Source of the DNA: DASWOJ01 sp964250755
Lineage (GTDB): Bacteria > Pseudomonadota > Alphaproteobacteria > Acetobacterales > Acetobacteraceae
Reading direction: 5' to 3'
Length of the DNA: 64,000 bases
Assembly: GCA_964250755.1 (NCBI GenBank)
Contig: CAXUHB010000003.1
Location: 230,063-294,062, forward strand
Made by a program: the position numbers and the translations under genes. The stretch's first letter is position 1. Each line of letters starts with the position of its first letter. The notes beneath the pieces are model-generated. The model saw nothing but the letters and a program-made list of their open reading frames with translations. It was not told where the DNA came from and ran no database searches. Below, piece after piece: positions 50,318 through 60,883 of the stretch.

Positions 50318-50923
50318 TCACAGCCGCAGCTCCGCGGCGTCCGGCAAGGGCAGCGGCAGGTGCGTGGCCGTGACCACCACGCCGCCCCCGGCCCGGTGCG
50401 CCGCCAGCAGCCCGCCCAGGCAGGCGACCGCCGCGGTGTCCAGTCCCAGCGTCGGCTCGTCCAGCAGCCAGATGGGCGCCGGCGACAGCACCAGGCGCGC
50501 CAGCGCCAGCCGGCGCTTCTGCCCGGCGGACAGCAGCCGCGCCGGCAGGTCCGCCAGCGGCAGCAGGTGCAGGGCCGCCAGCGCATCCCGTGCCGTCCCC
50601 CGCCCCATCCGCGCGGCGAAGGCCAGGTTCTCCGTTGCAGTCAGGCCGGGCTTCACGGCGTCCTGGTGGCCCAGGTAGGCCACCGGCCAGGGGTCCGCCG
50701 CCGTGCCCATCCACAGCACCGCTCCGGCATCCGGCCGCTTCAGCCCGGCCAGCACGCGCAGCAGCGTGCTCTTGCCCGACCCGTTCGCGCCCAGCAGCAG
50801 CAGCGCCCCGCCGGGCGGCACGGCGAGCGACACGCCGCGCAGCACCAGGCGCTCCCCGCGGAAGGCGGCGATGTCTTGTGCCTCAAGCCCTGCGCCCTCC
50901 AGTTCCGGCAAGCCGCCTCCCAT
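50318..50923 (-). CDS. ccmA: Heme exporter ATP-binding protein CcmA
   Basis: 201 residues, a compact ABC ATPase. Walker A LLGANGSGKSTLL, signature LLSAGQKRRLALARL and Walker B IWLLDEPTLGLD are all present. The short length and the VAYLGHQDAVKPGLTATENL motif match CcmA. It powers heme release for cytochrome c maturation with CcmB. Confidence 0.94.
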   Translation of the reverse strand: MGGGLPELEGAGLEAQDIAAFRGERLVLRGVSLAVPPGGALLLLGANGSGKSTLLRVLAGLKRPDAGAVLWMGTAADPWPVAYLGHQDAVKPGLTATENLAFAARMGRGTARDALAALHLLPLADLPARLLSAGQKRRLALARLVLSPAPIWLLDEPTLGLDTAAVACLGGLLAAHRAGGGVVVTATHLPLPLPDAAELRL

Positions 50924-51050
50924 TGCCCCCTGCTTGTTCTAGCCGCGTTCAACGGGGCTGGGCACCCCGGGGCCGCGACGAGTCCGCGCCTGGACAATGC
51001 AATCCGACAGCCCGCGCCTTCGCGCATGGACGATGCCTGGACCCCGCCGC

Positions 51051-51154
51051 AAGCAGGCTCATGCGGCTCGTCGCACAGCATGGCCTCCGGGCGCGCCAAG
51101 CCGCATGGGCCTGCTTGGAGGCTGCGTCCGTGTGCAGACTCCAGAGGCTTGCTT
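51051..51154 (-). repeat. Dispersed non-coding repeat, copy B, with inverted arms
   Basis: 51080-51154 read on the minus strand shares blocks in order with 14392-14456. In addition AAGCAGGCTCATGCGGCT (51051-51068) pairs with AGCCGCATGGGCCTGCTT (51099-51116) with one mismatch. It fills the 397-base gap 50924-51320 before the methyltransferase; no gene was found there. Confidence 0.55.
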
Positions 51155-51290
51155 GGCGCGTCCGCCCGACGCTGGATTGCCGCACGCCGGAGGGGATGGG
51201 TAAGCTGGCCACCTGACGCCAGCCGGACCCAACCTCGTCCCAGCCGCGGACGAGTCCAGTCGGACGGGATCACCTCACTGCCCAAGCACG

Positions 51291-51318
51291 GCGCGACAGG
51301 ACACGCGCGACAGGACAC
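51291..51318 (+). repeat. 14-bp perfect tandem duplication at the fkbM ribosome site
   Basis: GCGCGACAGGACAC is present twice, ending 2 bases before the ATG. Each copy has AGGA, so the ribosome site itself is duplicated; the downstream copy is at the right distance. Confidence 0.55.
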
Positions 51319-51320
51319 AT

Positions 51321-52307
51321 ATGCAGCATTCAAAGGTGACGGCTGCCCCGGCTCGGCGCGGCCAGGGCGCGCCGGACTCGCTCGTGCGGCGCGCCCTGGC
51401 CACCGCAGCGCGCGCGGCGCTGGGGCTGGCCGGGCTTCTGCTTGCGTTCGACGCGCGGCACGCGAGCAGGCTTGGGCTTGCGCCCTTGTCATGGCATCCG
51501 CTGCGGGGGGCCAACCAGAGGCGCATCCGCAGCCGGTGCATGGTGGTGCAGGCGCTGGACGGCGTTGCCGTCTGCCGCGTGCTGGGCCGCTACAAGATGT
51601 ATGTGGACGCAAGCGACCATGGCCACGCCGTCCACCTGATGTTCGAAGGCTACTGGGAGATGCCGGTGACGCAGGTCGTCGCCTCGCTCATGCGCCCGGG
51701 AATGACCGGGGTGGATGTGGGCGCCAACCAGGGATACTACACGCTGCTGATGGCCGGCCTGGCCGGGGACGAGGGCCGCGTCCATGCCGTCGAACCGAAT
51801 GCGCGGATGGTCGCGTTGCTGCGCCGGTCCGTCGCGGTGAACGGGTTCGCCAGGCGCGTCCACGTCCATGCCCGGCCGCTTGGCGCCGACGACGCCCGGC
51901 GCGTGGTGCTGCGCGTGCCGGACGGCACGCCCTCCGGCGCCTACCTCGAAGCTGCCGGCGGCGGCCCGGACGACCCGGACGCCATGCTGACCGCCACGCT
52001 GGACGGCATCCTGGGCGACGAGCGGGTGGACTTCATCAAGATTGATGCCGAGGGGTCCGAGAGGGCGATTTGGGAGGGTGCGCGGCGCATCCTGGCCCGC
52101 GGCGCCCCGCTCACGGTGGTGATGGAGTTCTTCGTTGACAGCGCTCCGGACCCGGCAGCGTTCCTGGAGGACATCAGGACATGCGGCTTCGCCATGTCCC
52201 ACATCCACAACCGGCATGGGCTGCGTCCGGTCACGGCAGACCAGATCCTGACGGCCCCGAGCAACCAGGAATGGATGCTGGTCCTGCAGCGGGGCAGGCA
52301 GGCATAG
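51321..52307 (+). CDS. FkbM-family methyltransferase
   Basis: 328 residues. The SAM motif GVDVGANQGYYTLLMAGLAG and acidic VHAVEPNARMVALLRRSV are followed by VDFIKIDAEGSERAIWEGA, the FkbM hallmark. The first 60 residues are basic with a hydrophobic stretch (ARAALGLAGLLLAF), perhaps a membrane contact. Members often O-methylate sugars, polysaccharides or natural products; no sugar genes are nearby. Confidence 0.9.
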   Translation: MQHSKVTAAPARRGQGAPDSLVRRALATAARAALGLAGLLLAFDARHASRLGLAPLSWHPLRGANQRRIRSRCMVVQALDGVAVCRVLGRYKMYVDASDHGHAVHLMFEGYWEMPVTQVVASLMRPGMTGVDVGANQGYYTLLMAGLAGDEGRVHAVEPNARMVALLRRSVAVNGFARRVHVHARPLGADDARRVVLRVPDGTPSGAYLEAAGGGPDDPDAMLTATLDGILGDERVDFIKIDAEGSERAIWEGARRILARGAPLTVVMEFFVDSAPDPAAFLEDIRTCGFAMSHIHNRHGLRPVTADQILTAPSNQEWMLVLQRGRQA

Positions 52308-52552
52308 TTCTTGTTCGCGGCGCGCGGCAGCCGTGCCGGGCCTGGGCGAAGCCCTGTCCGGCGAGCGCGGCGTCGCCGGACAGCGCCCGACCTTGCCGGC
52401 ATCCCATGCTCCCGCTGCATAGGTGCGCCGCCCCCTGCCCCGCCTGTGGACGCAGCAGGCCCTCGCATGGTTAAACCACGCGCATACATGACAGTTTCAG
52501 GCGCTGCTTGCCTCAAGACCCGGCACGCAGCCCAGCACGGAAGGCGCCCGCC

Positions 52553-55249
<2,697 letters not shown>

Positions 55250-55292
55250 GACGGACCAAAAGGGAGCGGCAGCGGCATGAAGGCGCTTGCTG

Positions 55293-55435
55293 CTCCCTCT
55301 CCCTCCGGGAGAGGGCCGGGGTGAGGGAAAGGCCGCACGCGCCCCGCCTGAACCCGGAAGTACCCGGTCCAGAAACACCAGACCTGGTGCGCGCGGCTTC
55401 CCTCACCCCGACCCTCTCCCGGAGGAAGAGGGAGT
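55293..55435. repeat. Inverted pair of CCCTCTCCC-type repeats reaching into a start codon
   Basis: Copy A (55293-55330) has CTCCCTCTCCCTCCGGGAGA then GGGCCGGGGTGAGGG; copy B (55399-55435) is its near-exact inverse, ending CCCGGAGGAAGAGGGAGT. Copy B supplies both the GGAGG ribosome site and the GTG start of the FUSC gene. A second, diverged pair is at 59362-59510. Confidence 0.65.
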
Positions 55436-57500
55436 GAGGACCGCGATCCCAGCCCGCTGGCGCCGCGGCCCCGACGCCGACCTTGGCCACCTGCCCATCA
55501 GCCTGGATCTGCGCGCCCTGTCCATCGCGGAGGGCGTGCGCGCCGCCCTGTCCGTTGCCGTCCTGGTCGCGCTCAACGAGTGGCTGCGCCTGCCTGTCCT
55601 GAACGAGGCCGCGCTGGCCGCCCTGCTGACCTGCCTGTGCGACGCGGGCGGCCCCGTCCGGCGTCGCATTCCGGCGCTGCTCGCCTTCGCCGTCATCGGC
55701 GCGCTGCTGACCGCCGGCTTCGGCGCGCTACGCCCGCTTGGCCTGCCCATCGTGGTGCCGCTCGCTTGCCTGGTCATCTTCTGCACCAGCTTCGCCCGCA
55801 TCTGGGGCCAATCGCCGTTGCAGGTCGGCAACCTGCTCACCGTCGTCACCGTCCTGGCGCTGGACCGTGGGGAGGACCTGCGGACCGCCGCCGAACTCGG
55901 GCTGTTCTTCGCCGGGGGCAGCCTGTGGGCGCTGCTGCTGACGATGGTGATCTGGCGCCTGCACCCCTACCGGCCCGCCCGGCGCGCGGTGGCGGATGTT
56001 TACCTGCGTCTGGGCATCATGGCCGGCGACCTGTCCGTCCTGGCCGCCCACGCCGACCCACCCTCGCACGCTTGGGCCGACCACGCCCGCGCCCACCGCC
56101 GCCACGTCCGCGACGGGATCGAGGCCGCGCGGACCCTCGTGCTCGACACCATACGCGGGCGCGGCACCGCCAGCCCGCGCGCCGGGCAGACGCTGATCCA
56201 GGTGGAAGCCGCGGACCAGTTGTTCGGCACCCTGATCGCCCTGTCCGACGTGCTGGAAGCCGCGGACGCCCCCACCCGCGCCACGGCGGCCCGCGAGCTG
56301 AGCTTGGTGCGCCTGCTGCTGGCCGCCATCGCCGACGAGACCCGGCTGGACGAGCCGTCCGACGATCCGGCCCGGCGGGTGGCGCTGGAAGGAATGCTGG
56401 ACCGGCTGACCCAACTGGGCGCGGGGCCGCTTGCCGGCATCACGGCCAGCATGACCGGACGGATGCGCATCGCGTTGCTGCTGACGACCCCGGCCGGGAT
56501 GCTGCCGGACTCGCCGGCTGCGGCCGGCGGCCCGGGCTGGCGGAGCCGCCTGATGGGGCCGCTGCGGGCGAACCTGGCCTGGTCCTCCGCCGGGTTCCGG
56601 CACGCGTTGCGGGCCGCGGTGGTCGCCGCGCCGGCCCTGGCGCTGACGCTGCAGCTTGGCACGACGTATGCGCACTGGCTGACCATCACCCTCGTGCTGA
56701 CCCTGCAGCCGTTCTTTGCGCTCACGTGGCAGCGGGCGGTGGAGCGCATTGGCGGCACGGTGCTGGGCGGGCTGGTGGCCGCCGCGGTCTCGACGGTGGT
56801 CACGACGCCGCTGGCGACGGCGGCGGCGCTGTTTCCGCTGGCGGTGCTGGCGCTGTCGGTGCGCTACGTCAGCTTCGGCCTGTTCATGGCGGGCATGACG
56901 CCGCTGGTGGTGCTGCTGTCCGAGCTGGGCCGACCCGGCACCGGCGAGCTGGAGATCGCCCTGCTGCGCGCCGCCTACACCCTGGCGGGCGGCTTGTTGG
57001 CGGTGCTGGGCTGCTGGACGCTGTGGCCGAGCTGGGAGCCGGGCCGGGTGCAGCAGGAGCTTCGCGCCGCCCTGCAGGCCCATGCCGCCTACGCCGACCT
57101 GGAGCTGGCGGCCCTGCTGGGGGAGGCCGCGCCCGGCACGCTGGACGCCGCCCGCCGTGCCGCCGGCGTGGCCAGCAACAACCTGGAGGCGTCGCTGTCC
57201 CGTGCCTTGCAGGAGCCGCGCCGGGCCGCCCGCGCCGGGCTGGAGGCGGTGATGACCGTGGATGCCGCGCTGCGCCGCCTGGCGGGCCGCCTGTCCGCCT
57301 TGCAGCACGACCCCGCGCTGGCCGGCGGTGCCGGGCCGGATGCGCTGCGAACCTGGCGGACCTGGCTGGCGGGCTGCTTCACGGCGCTGGCAGAGGGCAC
57401 GCCGCTTCCGGACGGTGCCCCCGCTGCCGAGGGCATGGGGCCGCTGGTGCGCATCGCCCGGCAGATGGAACTGATGGACGGCGCGCTGAGGCGGGGCTGA
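55434..57500 (+). CDS. FUSC family membrane protein (YccS/AaeB-like)
   Basis: About 688 residues from GTG 55434, with two blocks of membrane helices (AALSVAVLVALNEWLRLPVL to SLWALLLTMVIWRLHPYR; and AAVVAAPALALTLQLG to YTLAGGLLAVLGCWTLW) each followed by a helical cytoplasmic part, the FUSC duplicated design. Members export aromatic acids or fusaric acid-like compounds. GGAGG upstream of the GTG comes from a dispersed repeat. Earlier in-frame codons read repeat DNA and are unlikely. Confidence 0.85.
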   Translation: MRTAIPARWRRGPDADLGHLPISLDLRALSIAEGVRAALSVAVLVALNEWLRLPVLNEAALAALLTCLCDAGGPVRRRIPALLAFAVIGALLTAGFGALRPLGLPIVVPLACLVIFCTSFARIWGQSPLQVGNLLTVVTVLALDRGEDLRTAAELGLFFAGGSLWALLLTMVIWRLHPYRPARRAVADVYLRLGIMAGDLSVLAAHADPPSHAWADHARAHRRHVRDGIEAARTLVLDTIRGRGTASPRAGQTLIQVEAADQLFGTLIALSDVLEAADAPTRATAARELSLVRLLLAAIADETRLDEPSDDPARRVALEGMLDRLTQLGAGPLAGITASMTGRMRIALLLTTPAGMLPDSPAAAGGPGWRSRLMGPLRANLAWSSAGFRHALRAAVVAAPALALTLQLGTTYAHWLTITLVLTLQPFFALTWQRAVERIGGTVLGGLVAAAVSTVVTTPLATAAALFPLAVLALSVRYVSFGLFMAGMTPLVVLLSELGRPGTGELEIALLRAAYTLAGGLLAVLGCWTLWPSWEPGRVQQELRAALQAHAAYADLELAALLGEAAPGTLDAARRAAGVASNNLEASLSRALQEPRRAARAGLEAVMTVDAALRRLAGRLSALQHDPALAGGAGPDALRTWRTWLAGCFTALAEGTPLPDGAPAAEGMGPLVRIARQMELMDGALRRG

Positions 57501-57573
57501 CGCCGTCCGCACAACGGCCCGGCCCGCGCCGCGCCGTGGCCAGATTGGGACTGCCGCCGGCCTTGGAGAACCC

Positions 57574-57725
57574 GTCATTGCAAGGCGCGCTTGCGCCGCG
57601 GCATAGGGGGCGCCAGCGTGATCCCGTCGCCCCGGGACCAGCAACGCCCAGCCCCGTCCAAAGACGGCTGGACGCAGTTGCTGCGGCTCCTGGTTTGCCG
57701 CGGCGCAAGCGCGCCTCGCTATGAC
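57574..57725. repeat. Palindromic dispersed repeat, copy 3 (long)
   Basis: Begins GTCATTGCAAGGCGCGCTTG and ends GGCGCAAGCGCGCCTCGCTA then TGAC; inverted ends, 152 bp, with a longer centre than the other copies. It fills half of the gap 57501-57820; the rest shows nothing recognisable. Confidence 0.65.
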
Positions 57726-57820
57726 GGCGGTTTGGGACGCGCTGCGGCGGGGCTGACGCTCCCGCCTGTTCCCCGCCCCGCCATCGTGCCACGCTGGCCG
57801 CCGTAGGCGAGGAGACGGGC

Positions 57821-59263
57821 ATGGGCGGCACCAAGGCGGGCGCGATCGGGCGCGCACTGCGCCACTTCGACGATGGCGGGTTCGAGGGGCGTCTGGCGGA
57901 GCTGGTCGCCATCCCCAGCACCTCCCAGGACCCGGCCCGTGCCGCGGCGCTGCCGGGCTACCTGGACGGCGCCATCCGCCCCTGGCTGCAACGCATGGGC
58001 TTCGAGGTGGAGGTGCATCCCAATCCCGTGCCCGGCGCCGGCCCCATCCTGCTGGCAGTGCGGCAGGAGAGTGCAGGGCCAACCGTCCTGACCTACGGCC
58101 ACGGCGACACAGTGCTGGGCATGGAGGGCGCGTGGGCCGAAGGCCGCGATCCCTGGACGCTGCGGCGGGAGGGGGATCGCTGGTACGGCCGCGGCGCCGC
58201 CGACAACAAGGGTCAGCACGCCATCAATCTTGCGGCGCTGGAGGCCGTCATCGCCGAGCGCGGCGGCACGCTGGGCTTCACCCTCAAGCTGCTGCTGGAA
58301 ATGGCGGAAGAGACGGGGTCGGCGGGCCTGCGCGAGTTCGTGGCGATGCACCGGGAGGCGCTGGCCGCGGACGTGCTGCTGGCCAGCGACGGGCCGCGCG
58401 TGCAGGCGGGGACGCCCACGCTCTCGACCGGGACGCGCGGCAGCTACCATTTCGACCTGCTGGTGGACATCCGGCCCGGCGGCGTGCATTCCGGCAACTG
58501 GGGCGGCATGACGCGCGACCCCGCCATCATCCTGGCGCACGCCATTGCGGCCATTGCCGACCGGCACGGGCGCATCATGGTGCCGGGCTGGCTGCCCGCC
58601 GCCATCCCTGCAGCCGTCCGAGGCGCCCTGGCCGGCCTGGACCTGCAGGCCGAGGGCGGCGCGGCCACCATAGACCCGGAGTGGGGCGAACCCGGCCTGA
58701 CCGCCGCCGAGAAGGTGTATGCCTGGACCAGCTTCATCGTGCTGGCGATGCACGCGGGCAAGCCGGAGTCCCCGGTCAACGCCGTTGCCCCGCGCGCCCA
58801 CGCCCATTGCCAGATACGCTACACCGTGGACGTGGACCCCGACGCCTTCGCCCCGGCGCTGCGGGCGCACCTGGACGCCGCGGGCTTCCTCGAGGTGCAG
58901 GTCGTGCCCTACGGCGTCCGCATGGCCGCCAGCCGCACCAGCCCGGACGACCCCTGGGTGCGCTGGGCGGCCGCCAGCATGGCAAGCAGCCTGGGCCGGC
59001 CGGTGCAGCTGATCCCCAACAGCGGAGGCGGCCTGCCCGGCGACGTGTTCGTGGACCTTCTGGGCACGCCGCTCGCCTGGGTGCCGCACAGCTACAACGG
59101 CTGCCGCCAGCACGGCCCGGACGAGCACCTGCTGGTCGCCCCAGCGCGGGAAGGCACGGCGGCCTTCGCCGGGCTGTGGTGGGACCTGGGGGAAGCCGGG
59201 GTGCCAGGTGGGGACCAGGTGGTGGGCGCGACAGGGATTGAACCTGTGACCCTTCGCGTGTGA
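57821..59263 (+). CDS. M20-family metallopeptidase
   Basis: 480 residues. TYGHGDTVLGMEGAW (first metal His and Asp), WYGRGAADNKGQHAINLAAL (bridging Asp), EMAEETGSAGLREF (catalytic Glu pair) and NGCRQHGPDEHLL (late His) make a complete di-zinc M20 site with a lid domain between. Probably a cytoplasmic dipeptidase or acyl-amino-acid deacylase. The last 15 residues (ATGIEPVTLRV and before) lie antisense over the tRNA-Val gene, so the original stop was probably lost or the frame simply runs on. Confidence 0.92.
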   Translation: MGGTKAGAIGRALRHFDDGGFEGRLAELVAIPSTSQDPARAAALPGYLDGAIRPWLQRMGFEVEVHPNPVPGAGPILLAVRQESAGPTVLTYGHGDTVLGMEGAWAEGRDPWTLRREGDRWYGRGAADNKGQHAINLAALEAVIAERGGTLGFTLKLLLEMAEETGSAGLREFVAMHREALAADVLLASDGPRVQAGTPTLSTGTRGSYHFDLLVDIRPGGVHSGNWGGMTRDPAIILAHAIAAIADRHGRIMVPGWLPAAIPAAVRGALAGLDLQAEGGAATIDPEWGEPGLTAAEKVYAWTSFIVLAMHAGKPESPVNAVAPRAHAHCQIRYTVDVDPDAFAPALRAHLDAAGFLEVQVVPYGVRMAASRTSPDDPWVRWAAASMASSLGRPVQLIPNSGGGLPGDVFVDLLGTPLAWVPHSYNGCRQHGPDEHLLVAPAREGTAAFAGLWWDLGEAGVPGGDQVVGATGIEPVTLRV

Positions 59264-59294
59264 AGCGAATGCTCTACCGCTGAGCTACGCGCCC
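59220..59294 (-). tRNA. tRNA-Val (CAC), CCA end encoded
   Basis: The minus strand folds as a full cloverleaf: acceptor GGGCGCG with CGCGCCC, D arm GCTC-AGCGGTA-GAGC, anticodon arm TTCGC-TTCACAC-GCGAA, T arm ACAGG-TTCAATC-CCTGT, discriminator A, then CCA. The loop TTCACAC gives anticodon CAC (valine). Its 3' half overlaps the last codons of the M20 gene on the other strand. Confidence 0.95.
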
Positions 59295-59361
59295 GCAAAT
59301 CCGGTGACTGGCGGAAGGCGGCTGTTTAGGGGCGTGCCGCCGGGGGTGTCAACGCCTTCTG

Positions 59362-59510
59362 CTCCCTCCCCCTCCAGGAGAGGACCGGGATGAGGGAGGC
59401 GGCAAGCGCCAATCTTACCCTCGGCAGCGCCCGCGATCAGCCCGAAGGTGGTTGAGGTCCGCGCTTGCAGCTTCCCCCCACCTCAACCCTCTCCCGAAGA
59501 GAGAGGGAGC
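59362..59510. repeat. Inverted pair of CCCTCTCCC-type repeats, second copy
   Basis: Copy A (59362-59398: CTCCCTCCCCCTCCAGGAGA then GGACCGGGATGAGGG) and inverse copy B (59472-59510: CCCCCCACCTCAACCCTCTC then CCGAAGAGAGAGGGAG). The same plan as 55293-55435 but more diverged. It lies between tRNA-Val and aapJ and occupies most of the gap 59295-59612. Confidence 0.6.
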
Positions 59511-59612
59511 AATCACCGCCCGCCCCCGATCACGCCCGCTTGATCTTCACCCCTGCATCCCGCACATTGCTGGGCAGAGCGGGGCGCATCCCGCGCCCAT
59601 GGGGAACGATAT

Positions 59613-60647
59613 ATGAAGCGTCTTACCTTCCAGGCTGCCGGCCTTGCGCTGGCGGGCCTTCTTGCCACGGGGGCGCCGTCGCTGGCGCAGGGCACCGGGT
59701 CCGCCACGATGGACAGCATCAAGTCCAAGGGCCAGCTCGCCTGCGGCGTGTCCACGGGAGTTGCGGGGTTCTCGCTCGCGGACAGCAAGGGCGTGACCCA
59801 GGGCATTGACGCCGACACCTGCCGCGCCGTCGCCGCCGCCGTGCTGGGCGACGCCAACAAGGTGCGCTTCGTGCCCACCACCACGACCAACCGGTTCACC
59901 GCGCTGCAGTCCGGCGAGATTGACCTGCTCGTGCGCTCCACGACCTGGACCCTAGGCCGCGAGGGCAACCTGGGCCTGCTGTTCGCCGGCATCAACTTCT
60001 ACGACGGCACCGGCTTCATGGTGAAGACCTCCGCCGGCGTGAAGTCGGTCAAGGACCTGAACGGCGCCACCATCTGCGTCCAGCCCGGCACCAGCACGGA
60101 GTTGGCCATCGCCGACTACTTCCGGCTGAACAACCTGAAGTTCACCCCCGTCCTGATCCAAGACCTGGCCGAAATCCAGAACGCCTACCTGTCCGGCCGC
60201 TGCGACAGCTACTCGACCGATGCGTCGGGCCTCGCGTCCTTCCGCTTCCAGCAGGGACCGAAGGCCAGCGAGCATCTGCTACTGCCCGAGATCATCAGCA
60301 AGGAGCCGCTGGGCATGATGGTCCGCAAGGGCGACGACAAGTACTTCGACCTCGTGCGCTGGACCCTGTTCGCGATGATCCAGGCCGAGGAAAGCGGCGT
60401 CACCAGCAAGAACGTCGAGGAGATGGCCGCCAAGTCCACCAACCCGGACATACGCCGCCTGCTGGGTGCCGAGGGCGACCTGGGCAAGGCGCTGGGCGTG
60501 GACAACAAGTGGGTCGTGAACGTCGTCAAGCAGGTCGGCAACTACGGCGAGATGTTCGACCGCACCGTGGGTCCGCTGGGCATCCCGCGCGGCATCAACA
60601 ACCTGTGGAGCAAGGGCGGCCTGCACTACCCGCCGCCGATCCGTTAA
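59613..60647 (+). CDS. aapJ: General amino acid ABC transporter, solute-binding protein AapJ
   Basis: 344 residues with a signal peptide (AAGLALAGLLATGAPSLAQG). MDSIKSKGQLACGVSTGVAG, VRFVPTTTTNRFTALQSGEI and LLVRSTTWTLGREGNLGL are AapJ signatures, and the end WVVNVVKQVGNYGEMFDRTV is typical. It binds many L-amino acids in the periplasm. Genes for two permeases and the ATPase follow; a terminator-like hairpin after it would favour excess binding protein. Confidence 0.95.
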   Translation: MKRLTFQAAGLALAGLLATGAPSLAQGTGSATMDSIKSKGQLACGVSTGVAGFSLADSKGVTQGIDADTCRAVAAAVLGDANKVRFVPTTTTNRFTALQSGEIDLLVRSTTWTLGREGNLGLLFAGINFYDGTGFMVKTSAGVKSVKDLNGATICVQPGTSTELAIADYFRLNNLKFTPVLIQDLAEIQNAYLSGRCDSYSTDASGLASFRFQQGPKASEHLLLPEIISKEPLGMMVRKGDDKYFDLVRWTLFAMIQAEESGVTSKNVEEMAAKSTNPDIRRLLGAEGDLGKALGVDNKWVVNVVKQVGNYGEMFDRTVGPLGIPRGINNLWSKGGLHYPPPIR

Positions 60648-60701
60648 AACAGCCTGCCGGCACGATCCAGGGCAGACCCTGCCCTGAAGTGCCTCGAAAT
60701 T

Positions 60702-60733
60702 GGGCCGTCCCGTCCCGGGGCGGCCCTTCTTGT
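60702..60733 (+). terminator. Hairpin with T-rich tail between aapJ and aapQ
   Basis: GGGCCGTCCCG (60702-60712) pairs with CGGGGCGGCCC (60716-60726), with one G-T pair and a 3-base loop, followed by TTCTTGTT. It probably acts as a partial terminator, lowering aapQMP relative to aapJ. Confidence 0.75.
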
Positions 60734-60883
60734 TCGCGCACCGGTTACAGACTGATTGATCTCTGCCGCGCTTTGGCCACAAATGCTTCCATGCAGGTGC
60801 CGCATGGCTTGCGCGCGCCTACTGCATGATGCCTGCTGAATGATGACCGCCGGCGCCCAGCACCGGCCAGACAGGGACCGCCA

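Noticed and set aside
59224..59263. Peptide ATGIEPVTLRV as a conserved C-terminal motif of the peptidase
   Set aside because: It is the translation of the antisense strand of a tRNA, a well-known artefact in many bacterial proteins.
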